Source of the DNA: Acidimicrobiia bacterium
Lineage (GTDB): Bacteria > Actinomycetota > Acidimicrobiia > Acidimicrobiales > SZUA-35
Direction of reading: 5' to 3'
Assembly: GCA_029863385.1 (NCBI GenBank)
Contig: JAOTVU010000028.1
Span: 1 to 37,384, forward strand
DNA length: 37,384 nt
A program made the translations under genes and the position numbers. The notes beneath the pieces are model-generated. The model worked only from the letters and a program-made list of their open reading frames with translations. It was not told the DNA's origin and did not search any database. Below, piece by piece: positions 26,124-33,979 of this stretch. Within the stretch, counting starts at the first letter, position 1. The number at the start of each line of letters is the position of its first letter.

Positions 26124-28079
26124 CTAAACCGCCCTGGCCTTGGCGATTTCGGCCAGGAAGTCGGCGTTGGTCTTGAACGTGCCGAGGCGTTCGATGAGCA
26201 TCTCGATGCCGGCGGCGCTGCTGTCGTCACCTTCGGCGCCCATGGCGTGGATGATGCGTCGAAGCTGCCACGAGGCCTCCACCTCCTTCTTGGGTCGGAG
26301 CAGTTCCTCGTTGCGGGTCGACGATCCGTCGATGTCTAGCGCGGGGAAGATCCGTTTCTCGGCCAGTCGGCGGTTCAACCGGATCTCGGAGTTGCCGGTG
26401 CCTTTGCACTCCTCGAAGATGACCTCATCCATCCTCGAACCGGTCTCGACCAGTGCCGTGGCCAGGATGGTGAGCGAGCCGCCCTCCTCGAAGTTCCGGG
26501 CCGCGCCGAGGAACCGCTTGGGCGGATACAGCGCAGCGGCGTCGATACCGCCGGAGAGCGCCTTGCCGCTCTGGGGCCCGGCCATGTTGTACGCCCGGGC
26601 CAGACGGGTGATGCCGTCGATGATCAGCACGACGTCGGTTCCGATCTCGGCCATGCGTTTGGCCCGCTCGAGCGTCAACTCGGCGATGGCGGTGTGTTCC
26701 TCCGGCGGGCGGTCGAACGTCGACGACACGACCTCGCCGTTGGTCAGCGACCGCTCCATATCGGTCACCTCCTCGGGTCGCTCGTCGACCAGGAGGACGA
26801 TCAGCTCGACCTCGGGATTGTTGGTCTCGATGGCCCGGGCGATGTTCTTCATGATCGACGTCTTCCCGGCCTTGGGCGGAGACACGATCAGGCCCCGCTG
26901 ACCTTTGCCGATTGGAGCGAGCAGGTCGATGATGCGGGTCGTCATGTTCAGCGGCTCGTCCCGCATTTCGAGAACGAGGCGTTCGTCGGGGAACAGCGGT
27001 GTCAGGTCGTCGAAACGGGGACGGGACTGCTGCTCGTCGGCCGGAATGCCGTTGATCGAGATGATCTCGTGCAGGGCCGGGTTCTTCTCGTTGCGGTTGG
27101 CCGGCCGGGCCTGACCCACAATGTGGTCACCCTTGCGCAACCGGTACTGGCGAACCTGCTTGACCGACACGTAGGCGTCGTCGCGGCTGGGTAGCAGACC
27201 GTTGACCCGGAGGAAGGCGTAGCCCTCGTCGCGGAGGTCGAGATAACCCTGCACCTCGACCGGTGTGTTGGAAACCCCGTCGTTGCCGACATCGGTGCGA
27301 TCGCGACCCCGGCCCCTGCCTCGGCCGCGGCGGGAACGCCGGTTGCCCTCCTCGCCGTCTTCGTCATCATCGGGCCTCGCGGTGTTGGCGTTGGCGTTGG
27401 CGTTGGCGTTGGCGTTGGCGTTGGCGTTGGCGTTGGCGTTGGCGTTGGCGTTCGAATCGGACTTGTTCTGATTCTGGTTGTTGGCGTTTCGCTCGCGGGT
27501 CCTCGGCTGGCTCTTGTTGTTGCGACCTCCCCGGGAGCGTCCACCACTCCTCTGGTCGCCACCGGTCTCTTCCAGCACTTGAATCTCCCAGTCGGCCAAC
27601 GGCTCACCGTCGGGCCCGGTCGGATGGTCGGCCGCCAACTTCGAGTCGCGGGAGCCGCCACTCCGGCTGCCGTCGTTCCCACCGCCGTCGTTGCTGCGAC
27701 CCGACAAGCCGTCGCGGCCCCCGGAACGGCCGGAGTCGGACTTCGAGTCCGTCTCCTTCGTAACAGTTTCCGGCGTCCCGTTCGATCTGTTCGACGACGA
27801 GTCGTCCGAGGGACCGCTCGACTCGGCCGTGGTGTCGCCTTTCTCACCGCCCCGGTCGCCGGAAGCATCGTCGGTGCCGGAGGCATCATCGGCGTCGGAG
27901 GCATCATCGGCGCCTGCGGCCCGGGCCGTGGCGCCGGAAAGTTCGAGAATCTGGTCTACCAGTTCCGACTTGCGCATCCGAGCAGTCGAAGTTCCTCCCA
28001 GTGCGGAGACGATGGCCTGTAACTCCGCCTTGTCCTTCTTTTCCAGGCCTTGGCGCTCCTCAACCAGTTGGTCGCTCAC
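26124..28079 (-). CDS. rho: Transcription termination factor Rho with Asn-rich insertion
   Basis: A hexameric RNA helicase of 651 residues (E. coli 419). Order: Rho N-terminal helical domain (about 1-50), a long low-complexity insert (about 55-260) rich in Asp/Ser/Gly, then Arg/Asn/Gln, with eleven Ala-Asn dipeptides at 211-232, then the RNA-binding cold-shock-like fold (VEVQGYLDLRDEGYAFLRVNG and following). The RecA-type motor comes last: P-loop PPKAGKT (401-407), VDERPEEVTDMER, the Q-loop QSGKALSGGIDA and KGTGNSEIRLNR. It starts at GTG 28079 with GAGGAG 9 bases upstream. The core is normal; the insert is unusual and is discussed in the findings. hom and thrC lie upstream after a 388-base gap. 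Confidence 0.97.
   Translation of the reverse strand: MSDQLVEERQGLEKKDKAELQAIVSALGGTSTARMRKSELVDQILELSGATARAAGADDASDADDASGTDDASGDRGGEKGDTTAESSGPSDDSSSNRSNGTPETVTKETDSKSDSGRSGGRDGLSGRSNDGGGNDGSRSGGSRDSKLAADHPTGPDGEPLADWEIQVLEETGGDQRSGGRSRGGRNNKSQPRTRERNANNQNQNKSDSNANANANANANANANANANANANTARPDDDEDGEEGNRRSRRGRGRGRGRDRTDVGNDGVSNTPVEVQGYLDLRDEGYAFLRVNGLLPSRDDAYVSVKQVRQYRLRKGDHIVGQARPANRNEKNPALHEIISINGIPADEQQSRPRFDDLTPLFPDERLVLEMRDEPLNMTTRIIDLLAPIGKGQRGLIVSPPKAGKTSIMKNIARAIETNNPEVELIVLLVDERPEEVTDMERSLTNGEVVSSTFDRPPEEHTAIAELTLERAKRMAEIGTDVVLIIDGITRLARAYNMAGPQSGKALSGGIDAAALYPPKRFLGAARNFEEGGSLTILATALVETGSRMDEVIFEECKGTGNSEIRLNRRLAEKRIFPALDIDGSSTRNEELLRPKKEVEASWQLRRIIHAMGAEGDDSSAAGIEMLIERLGTFKTNADFLAEIAKARAV
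27384..27449. repeat. Hexanucleotide tandem repeat (GTTGGC) x11 inside rho
   Basis: Eleven perfect copies in 66 bases, coding on the minus strand for alternating Ala and Asn (GCC AAC) with no third-base variation. Being a multiple of 3, length changes would keep the frame. The lack of synonymous drift suggests recent slippage expansion. Confidence 0.95.
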
Positions 28080-28088
28080 GGTTGCATG

Positions 28089-28094
28089 CTCCTC
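28089..28094 (-). promoter_or_regulatory. Ribosome binding site GAGGAG of rho
   Basis: Nine bases before GTG 28079; it supports this GTG as the start. A possible -10 box TACGTT (28116-28121) lies further upstream, with a poor -35. Confidence 0.7.
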
Positions 28095-28467
28095 ACAGCT
28101 ACTTCACAGCTTTCGAACGTAGGAGTACTGAAATCGTGTTGCAGGGCAACTGTCCTCGGGCGGCTCGTGACACATATCGAAGCGGCCACCGGTGACGGAC
28201 AGTGATGACAGACACGTTTTCAGTCCATTGGCAGTATCAATCCATTGACATCAAGTTCATTGACGCCGAGGCCACACCAATTGAGCCGATCGGGCAACAA
28301 CTGCGGCGGAAGTCGGCGTACATCGTCCAGACGAGCCGGACCGGCTCCGGACGGACGAGACAGGTGCCGCCACCAGACCTCAGGATGTCAGGCTACCACC
28401 ACGACCACCGAGTTTGCGGATGGATCCCCAGATTCGTCGATGCAACGGCCACACCAAGGGCGCGACG
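28095..28467. other. Non-coding gap between thrC and rho
   Basis: No convincing gene in 373 bases; open frames on the plus strand (28202-28640) lack codon bias and run into the antisense of thrC. It is less GC-rich in its middle (28200-28265), where three imperfect 9-base direct repeats occur. The rho promoter must lie here. No clear intrinsic terminator for thrC was found. Confidence 0.6.
28224..28264. repeat. Three imperfect 9-bp direct repeats upstream of rho
   Basis: TCCATTGGC (28224-28232), TCCATTGAC (28241-28249) and TTCATTGAC (28256-28264), with start-to-start spacing of 17 and 15 bases. They lie 145-185 bases before the rho start in an AT-richer patch. A regulator-binding array is possible; chance is not excluded. 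Confidence 0.35.
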
Positions 28468-29865
28468 CTACCGCTCCCCGCGGAGCGCTGCCGCCAGCGA
28501 ATCGCTCGAATTGTCGATCACGTCGTAGTGTTCGGTCCGATCGAACAGTTCGGCCAGATGAGGTGGCAGCTCGGGGCGGCGACCAGTGGCCGACTCGACC
28601 GCGTCGGGGAACTTGGCAGGATCGGCGGTGGCCAGCGTGACCATGGGAACACCGTGCTTGCCGAGTTTGCGGGCGGCATGGATGCCGACCGCGGTGTGCG
28701 GATCGACGAGCCGTTCCGTCGTGCGTAGAACGTCGGCGATCACGGCCAGCGTGCCCTCGTCGTCGAGGCGCAAACCGTCGAAATCCGAGGCGATCACCTG
28801 GCACCACGACGCAGGAACCTCGACCCGCCCACTGGTTCGCAGGGCCGTGATCAGTTCCGTGATGGCCTCCCCCACCCGTCCCCCGGCCTCCCAGAGCAAC
28901 CGTTCGAAATTCGACGAGACCTGGATGTCCATGCTCGGACTGAGCGAAGGTTCGACCGACTCGATGATCAACCGACCGGTCTCGAAGAACCGGGTCAGAA
29001 CGTCGTTGCGGTTCGACGCCACAACGAAACGATCGACGGCCAGACCCATCCGTTTGCCGTACCAGCCGGCCAGGACGTTGCCGAAGTTGCCGGTGGGAAC
29101 CGCGAACGAAACCGGCCCCCCGTCGGGGCTGACCCGGCGCGCCGCAACGACGTAGTAGGGGATCTGGCTGACGACCCTCGCCCAATTGATGGAGTTGACG
29201 GCGGCCAGCTTGAGCTCACTGCGCAGCACGGTGTCGGCGAATGCCGCCTTGACCAGATCCTGGCAATCGTCGAACGTGCCCCGCACCGCCAGATTGGAGA
29301 TGTTGGCGGCGTCAACCGTGGTCATCTGACGGCGCTGCACCTCCGAAACACGGCCCAGCGGGTGGAGAATGACCACCCTGATGTTGGCCCGTCCGGCCAG
29401 CGCCTCGATGGCGGCCGATCCGGTGTCGCCGGACGTGGCGCCGATCACGGTCACGTGCTCGCCCCGCCGTTCGAGCTCGGCGTCGAGCATGCGGGCCACC
29501 AACTGGAGGGCCATGTCCTTGAACGCCAGCGTCGGACCGCGGGTGAGATCGAGCAGATACTGGTCCGGTTCGAGACGGTGGATGGGACAGATATCGGGGT
29601 CGCGGAATCCGGCGTAGGCTGCGGTGACCATCTCACCGAGCTCGGCCTCGTCGAACGTTCCGGCCACGTACGGGGCGATGATCGTGGTCGCGGCCTCGGC
29701 ATAGGGCGTGCCGGCCGTGACCGGCGCAAGATCGGACAGCGCCGGGATGTCAACCGGGCAATACAGGCCGCCGTCGGGGGCCAGGCCGGCGAGGAGCACC
29801 TCGCCGAAGCCGAGGTCGGTTTCCCCGCCCGAAGCGGTGGCGCGGGTCGACCGGTACCGAATCAT
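28468..29865 (-). CDS. thrC: Threonine synthase (long, N-terminal-domain type)
   Basis: A PLP enzyme of 465 residues that makes threonine from O-phosphohomoserine. It begins with RYRSTRATASGGETDLGFGE and LAPDGGLYCP, the N-terminal domain of the E. coli/yeast form. The PLP lysine is in LTRGPTLAFKDMALQL (Lys116), with phosphate-binding GATSGDTGSAAIEAL and VPTGNFGNVLAGW. Mycobacterial ThrC is the short type of about 360 residues, so this is a different branch at the same locus. The ATG overlaps the hom TGA (ATGA). The thrB gene that often follows is not here. Confidence 0.96.
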   Translation of the reverse strand: MIRYRSTRATASGGETDLGFGEVLLAGLAPDGGLYCPVDIPALSDLAPVTAGTPYAEAATTIIAPYVAGTFDEAELGEMVTAAYAGFRDPDICPIHRLEPDQYLLDLTRGPTLAFKDMALQLVARMLDAELERRGEHVTVIGATSGDTGSAAIEALAGRANIRVVILHPLGRVSEVQRRQMTTVDAANISNLAVRGTFDDCQDLVKAAFADTVLRSELKLAAVNSINWARVVSQIPYYVVAARRVSPDGGPVSFAVPTGNFGNVLAGWYGKRMGLAVDRFVVASNRNDVLTRFFETGRLIIESVEPSLSPSMDIQVSSNFERLLWEAGGRVGEAITELITALRTSGRVEVPASWCQVIASDFDGLRLDDEGTLAVIADVLRTTERLVDPHTAVGIHAARKLGKHGVPMVTLATADPAKFPDAVESATGRRPELPPHLAELFDRTEHYDVIDNSSDSLAAALRGER

Positions 29866-31244
29866 GATCCGATGACCCGCAGCACGCTCCCTATGTCTTT
29901 GACGACATCGAGGGCGCGGAGGTCACGCAGCGTCTGCTGGACATCGCGCTCATAGGCGGTGTGGGTGATGAACGCGATCCGGGCCTGATCGGCCATCCCG
30001 TGCTGCTCCATCGATCGGATCGACACCTGGTTGCGGCCGAACGCGTTGGCGACCTCCGCCAACACACCGGGAGCATCGACGGTTTCGAGGTTGATGTAGT
30101 AGGCGCTCTTGAGCAGGTCGACGGATCGGATCCGGGAGCGGTGGCCGGACGGCACGGGCCGAAACGTACGCTTCCGGAGGTTGGCCGATGCGTCGATCAG
30201 ATCGCCGAGCACCGCGCTCGCCGTCGGCGCACCGCCGGCTCCACGGCCGTAGAACATGAGATCGCCGGCGGCGGCGCACTCGACGAACACGGCGTTGAAG
30301 CTGCCGCGAACCGAGGCGAGCGGATGGGTGTTGGGGACCATCGCCGGGTAGACGGTGACGCCGATTTCGCCTGTCGCTCCGGCCTCCCGGTCGCCGCCCT
30401 GTCCGTCGGCGACCCCCTCGACGGGGCCGTCGAATCGCTCGGCAATGGCGAGCAGCTTGATCGTGTACCCGAAGTGGCGGGCGAACACGATGTCCTCCTG
30501 GGTGATGGCCGAGATGCCCTCGTGATAGACGTCACCCGCCACGACGTTGACCCCGAACGCGAGCGAGGCCATGATCGCCGCCTTTGCCCCGGCGTCGTAG
30601 CCCTCGACATCGGCGGTGGGATCGCGCTCGGCGAATCCGCGCTGTTGGGCCTCGGCCAGAGCGTCGTGGTAGTCGGCACCATCTTCGGCCATTCGGCTCA
30701 GGATGTAGTTGGTGGTGCCGTTGACGATCCCGATGACCCGCCGCACGTCCTCACCGAGGAGAGACTCCCGAAGAGGTCGAACGATCGGGATGGCCCCCGC
30801 CGCAGCCGCCTCGAACAACAGGTCGACCTCGTTGGCGGCGGCCAGTGCGTAGAGTTCGCTGCCGACGTTGGCCAGCAGTTCCTTGTTGGCGGTCACGACC
30901 GGCTTGCCGGCCTTGAGCGCATCGACGATCAGGCTGCGAGCCGGCTCGATCCCGCCGATGACCTCGACGACGACGTCGACCGAGGGATCACCGACCACCT
31001 CGGCGGCGTCGGTGGTGAAGAGGTCGGGATTCACTGCGAGGTCACGTTGCCGGCTCGGGTTGCGGACGGCTATACCAGCGATCTCGAATCGGACTCCCGA
31101 CGCACGCTCGATTGCGTCATTCCGCTGGTCGATCAACCCGACCAGTGCGGCACCGACGTGGCCACATCCGAGGAGCCCGACCCGGACCGTCGACGGCGGG
31201 GTGTCATCCGGGGTTGCCGATGATTCGAGTTTGTCGTTTGCCAC
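29862..31244 (-). CDS. hom: Homoserine dehydrogenase with ACT domain
   Basis: A 460-residue enzyme that reduces aspartate semialdehyde to homoserine with NAD(P)H. Seen: the Rossmann start VRVGLLGCGHVGAALV, then VVEVIGGIEPA and GKPVVTANKELLA, the catalytic region GIVNGTTNYILSRM and ADVEGYDAGAKAAI, and a C-terminal ACT domain (from about residue 380, YYINLETVDAPGVLAEVANAF) that senses amino acids, usually threonine. The start is GTG 31244, exactly 7 bases after TAGAGT (31252-31257). thrC follows with a 4-base overlap, so the two form an operon. Confidence 0.96.
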   Translation of the reverse strand: MANDKLESSATPDDTPPSTVRVGLLGCGHVGAALVGLIDQRNDAIERASGVRFEIAGIAVRNPSRQRDLAVNPDLFTTDAAEVVGDPSVDVVVEVIGGIEPARSLIVDALKAGKPVVTANKELLANVGSELYALAAANEVDLLFEAAAAGAIPIVRPLRESLLGEDVRRVIGIVNGTTNYILSRMAEDGADYHDALAEAQQRGFAERDPTADVEGYDAGAKAAIMASLAFGVNVVAGDVYHEGISAITQEDIVFARHFGYTIKLLAIAERFDGPVEGVADGQGGDREAGATGEIGVTVYPAMVPNTHPLASVRGSFNAVFVECAAAGDLMFYGRGAGGAPTASAVLGDLIDASANLRKRTFRPVPSGHRSRIRSVDLLKSAYYINLETVDAPGVLAEVANAFGRNQVSIRSMEQHGMADQARIAFITHTAYERDVQQTLRDLRALDVVKDIGSVLRVIGS

Positions 31245-31251
31245 GGCCCCA

Positions 31252-31257
31252 ACTCTA
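31252..31257 (-). promoter_or_regulatory. Leaderless-type -10 box TAGAGT, 7 nt before GTG 31244
   Basis: Minus-strand TAGAGT, then TGGGGCC, then the GTG of hom. No good -35 was seen. Confidence 0.55.
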
Positions 31258-31310
31258 TTGCGCAGAAGCCGTCAGTGGTTCTCGATATCGCAACGATGCG
31301 GCGGCGTGGA

Positions 31311-31326
31311 AACCGCCGGTCGGCGG
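31311..31326 (-). terminator. Intrinsic terminator of the first HDOD gene
   Basis: CCGCC (31313-31317) and GGCGG (31322-31326) form a 5-bp stem with a 4-base loop; minus-strand TTT follows directly. It lies 18 bases after the HDOD stop and before the hom promoter, so it separates the signalling cluster from hom-thrC. Confidence 0.5.
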
Positions 31327-31343
31327 GCGGGGTGGATCGGCGT

Positions 31344-32537
31344 TTAGATCAGTGCGCTCCGAACGCCATCCTGGGGCTCGGTGAGCGGCGTGGGCGGGGC
31401 CAAGGCGACCAACTGTTCGTCGACCGAACGTATCAACTTCTCGATGGCTTCGGCGTCGACGGCTTCCAGACCGTCGGCCAGATTGTTGACGATTATGTGG
31501 CGGGCGACGGCGATCGACCAGCCCATCGAGGTCATCGGCGGTTCCAGCCGGCCGCTCAACGAAGCCACCGCCTGAATGACCTCGGACGAGAAGGCCCAGA
31601 GACCCAGGAGATAGCTGCTCACGGCGAACCGATCGACACCGAAGGCGAGCCGTTCGACGGTGTTGTCATTGCTGCCGAGCACCGCTTTGGCGTCGACCGG
31701 GTCCATGCCCTCGATCGAACCGAGAACCAGCGCTCCGACCTCGTGGAGCATGCCGGCGAGGTAGACATCGGCCAACTCCGATCGCGACGCGTCGGTGAGA
31801 ATACGATGGGTGTGGCGGGCCAGCGCCGCCACCTGCTGGCTACGGCGGCTGACGACGTCGGCGTCGACGACCATCCTGCCCGGTTGGCTGAAGACCGAGT
31901 AGCCGGCGACGATGGCGCGCAGCACATCGGTGCCGAGAAGCCCGATGGCCTGCTCCACCGACTCGACACGCCGACTGAGACCGAAGAAAGCCGAGTTGAG
32001 GAGGCGAAGAATCTCGGCGGTGAGCGCAACGTCCTCACAGACGATGGCCGCAAGTTGCTGTGCGCTCGAGTCGGCCTCGATCGCTTGCACGAGACGTTGG
32101 TAGACCTCGCCGAGTGCGGGAAGCTGGTCGACCCGGCCGATCAGCGCCCTGATCTCCTCCGAGGAGACAACTCCCTGGACGGCCCGGATCTCCGCGATCG
32201 CGTTCTTCAGCTGATCGACGTCGCAGGGTTTGGAGAGGAACTGGTGGGCGACCCTGGTCGAACGGAAGATCAACTCGTCTTCCTCGCATCCCGAAAGCAT
32301 GATGCGCGCCGTCGAGGGACTGCAGCTGCGGACCAGGAACAACAACTCGGCACCGTCGAGCCCCGGCATCCGCATGTCGCTCACGATGACGTCGAAGGCC
32401 TCGCGATCGAGCAGGTCCATGGCCTCATCCGCACCGGCCACGAAGCTCATGTCCCACTGGTGGCGCATGTCTTGCGTGGCGCGTTGTGTCTCCTCGAGAA
32501 CACTCGGCTGGTCGTCTACGAACAGGATCTTCAGCAC
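31344..32537 (-). CDS. Response regulator: receiver plus HDOD output domain (paralogue 1)
   Basis: A 397-residue protein. Receiver (1-120): MLKILFVDD acidic pair, phospho-acceptor Asp54 in IVSDMRMPG, Ser82 in MLSG, and Lys103 in HQFLSKPCD. HDOD domain (about 135-330): LPALGEVYQRLVQAIE, ILRLLNSAFFGLSRRVES, LAGMLHEVGALVL. HDOD is a metal-free relative of HD phosphohydrolases that acts by protein contacts in signalling, often linked to motility or c-di-GMP networks. The C-terminal 60 residues are less conserved than in the two paralogues. GTG start with a weak GAGA upstream. It has its own sigma-28-like promoter (32580-32607). Confidence 0.92.
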   Translation of the reverse strand: MLKILFVDDQPSVLEETQRATQDMRHQWDMSFVAGADEAMDLLDREAFDVIVSDMRMPGLDGAELLFLVRSCSPSTARIMLSGCEEDELIFRSTRVAHQFLSKPCDVDQLKNAIAEIRAVQGVVSSEEIRALIGRVDQLPALGEVYQRLVQAIEADSSAQQLAAIVCEDVALTAEILRLLNSAFFGLSRRVESVEQAIGLLGTDVLRAIVAGYSVFSQPGRMVVDADVVSRRSQQVAALARHTHRILTDASRSELADVYLAGMLHEVGALVLGSIEGMDPVDAKAVLGSNDNTVERLAFGVDRFAVSSYLLGLWAFSSEVIQAVASLSGRLEPPMTSMGWSIAVARHIIVNNLADGLEAVDAEAIEKLIRSVDEQLVALAPPTPLTEPQDGVRSALI

Positions 32538-32579
32538 CGACGATCTCGCTTTGCTGTGGGCTGCAACGATGACATGTTC

Positions 32580-32607
32580 CTATCGGACTCACCCGTGTGG
32601 TCCTTTA
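32580..32607 (-). promoter_or_regulatory. Sigma-28 (FliA/WhiG)-like promoter of HDOD paralogue 1
   Basis: Minus strand: TAAA (32604-32607), 16 bases, TCCGATAG (32580-32587), followed by GAAC. The E. coli FliA consensus is TAAA, 15 bases, GCCGATAA. The distance to the GTG start leaves a leader of about 35 bases. Confidence 0.6.
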
Positions 32608-32643
32608 GACCTGGCGTTGACGGCGGAGCCGGAGCGGACACGG

Positions 32644-33831
32644 TCAGCCAAGCCTCGATCCGACGGCTCCAACAACCGGCGTTCCAAGGGCATCGCTCGC
32701 CAGCTCGGTCTCGACCAACCGGGCCAGGGCATCCATCGCAACGTCGTCGGGGTCGACCCCCTCGGTCAGCCGACCGTTCAGCACGATGTGGCGGGCCAGG
32801 GTCAGCGACCAGGCCATCGGACTCACGGAGCGGTCGGGCCGGCGGCCGAGTGTGCCGACCGCCTGAACGATGTCGGGCGGGAACGCCCACAGCCCGAGCA
32901 GGTACGAGCTGACGGCATACCGGTCGACACCGAACACGAGCCGATCGACCGTGGCCTCGTTGCTTCGGAAGGCGCCCTCGATGTCGAGCCGTTCCGTTCC
33001 GTCGATGGAGATGAGCACCAGGGCGCCCACTTCGTGAAGCATCCCGGCCAGATAGACGTTGGCCAGCTCGGCCGAGGAGGCGTCGTTGCGGATTCCGTGG
33101 ATTCGGCGGGCCAGTGCCGCGACGTGTTGGCCGCGGCGACTGATGGCGTCGACATCGACGGTGGAACCCGGCCGTTTCTTGAAGACCGAGTGGCTGGCAA
33201 CAATGGCTCGCAGCACGTCGGCCCCGAGGAAACCGATGGCCTGGGCCACGGACTCGACCCGACGACCGAGCCCGAAGAACGAGGAGTTCAGAAGGCGGAG
33301 GATCTCAGCCGTCAAGGCGACGTCCTCGGTGACGATCTCGGCCAATTGGTCATTGTCGGCTCGACCGGACTCGATGGCCGACATCAGTCGCTGATAGACC
33401 TCGCCGAGCGCGGGCAGGTGCTCGACACTCCCGACCAGTTCTCGGATCCTGCCCGACGGTACGGATTTCTGGGCCTCCCGTATCTCGGCGATGGTGCGCT
33501 TGAGAACCTTGACGTCATACTGCTTGCCGAGAAACTGGTGGGCGACCCGGGTCGAGCGGAAGACCGCCTCGTCCTCGGGGTGCTCCGAGATTGCGATCCG
33601 GACCGACGACGGACTGCAGGCGCGAACGAGCACCAGCAGTTCGTCCCCATCGATTCGAGGCATCCGCATGTCGGCGACGACGACGTCGAACACCTCCTCG
33701 TCGAGCAACGCCATGGCCTCGCTCGAGGCTTCCGCAAATCGGACATCCCACTCGTCACTCAAGTCACGGGTCGCCATCCGGATGGCCTCGAGGACCCGCT
33801 GGTCATCGTCAACAAACAGAATCTTCAGCAC
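32644..33831 (-). CDS. Response regulator: receiver plus HDOD output domain (paralogue 2)
   Basis: A 395-residue paralogue with the same layout and a very similar HDOD domain (LPALGEVYQRLMSAIE, ILRLLNSSFFGLGRRVES, LAGMLHEVGALVLISI). The receiver keeps the acidic pair, Asp54 (VVADMRMPR), Ser82 and Lys103, but the beta4-alpha4 and beta5-alpha5 regions differ: ISEHPEDE replaces LSGFAEEE, and LGKQYDVKVLKR replaces LSKPCDVDLLKR, so the usual Lys-Pro cis-peptide is lost. This surface sets partner choice in receivers, so this copy may answer a different kinase or dimerise differently. GTG start with GAGG 8 bases upstream. Its sigma-28-like promoter is at 33871-33898. Confidence 0.92.
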   Translation of the reverse strand: MLKILFVDDDQRVLEAIRMATRDLSDEWDVRFAEASSEAMALLDEEVFDVVVADMRMPRIDGDELLVLVRACSPSSVRIAISEHPEDEAVFRSTRVAHQFLGKQYDVKVLKRTIAEIREAQKSVPSGRIRELVGSVEHLPALGEVYQRLMSAIESGRADNDQLAEIVTEDVALTAEILRLLNSSFFGLGRRVESVAQAIGFLGADVLRAIVASHSVFKKRPGSTVDVDAISRRGQHVAALARRIHGIRNDASSAELANVYLAGMLHEVGALVLISIDGTERLDIEGAFRSNEATVDRLVFGVDRYAVSSYLLGLWAFPPDIVQAVGTLGRRPDRSVSPMAWSLTLARHIVLNGRLTEGVDPDDVAMDALARLVETELASDALGTPVVGAVGSRLG

Positions 33832-33870
33832 GAGCAGTCCTCAATCTGCAGGGAACGACAGAACGGGTTC

Positions 33871-33898
33871 CTATCGGATATCGTCCGGCGCGTCTTGA
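33871..33898 (-). promoter_or_regulatory. Sigma-28-like promoter of HDOD paralogue 2
   Basis: Minus strand: TCAA (33895-33898, within GTTCAAGA), 16 bases, TCCGATAG (33871-33878), followed by GAAC. The 12-base core TCCGATAGGAAC is identical in all three HDOD promoters. Confidence 0.6.
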
Positions 33899-33979
33899 AC
33901 AGTTCGGCGGAATGTCGAGCCTGCGTGGTGGCTGGGCTGAAGGGGTGACACGTTCCGACCGGAGCCACCGTGTGGTCCA

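Noticed and set aside
27384..27449. CRISPR-like or satellite array
   Set aside because: The unit is 6 bases with no spacers and it lies inside the coding frame of rho.
28202..28640. Plus-strand frames in the thrC-rho gap
   Set aside because: No ribosome binding site, no recognisable domain, and they run into the antisense of thrC.
33968..33978. 11-mer CCGTGTGGTCC shared with 32594-32604
   Set aside because: It occurs near two HDOD promoters but at different distances (about 90 bases apart in relative position), so it looks like a duplication remnant or chance rather than a common operator.
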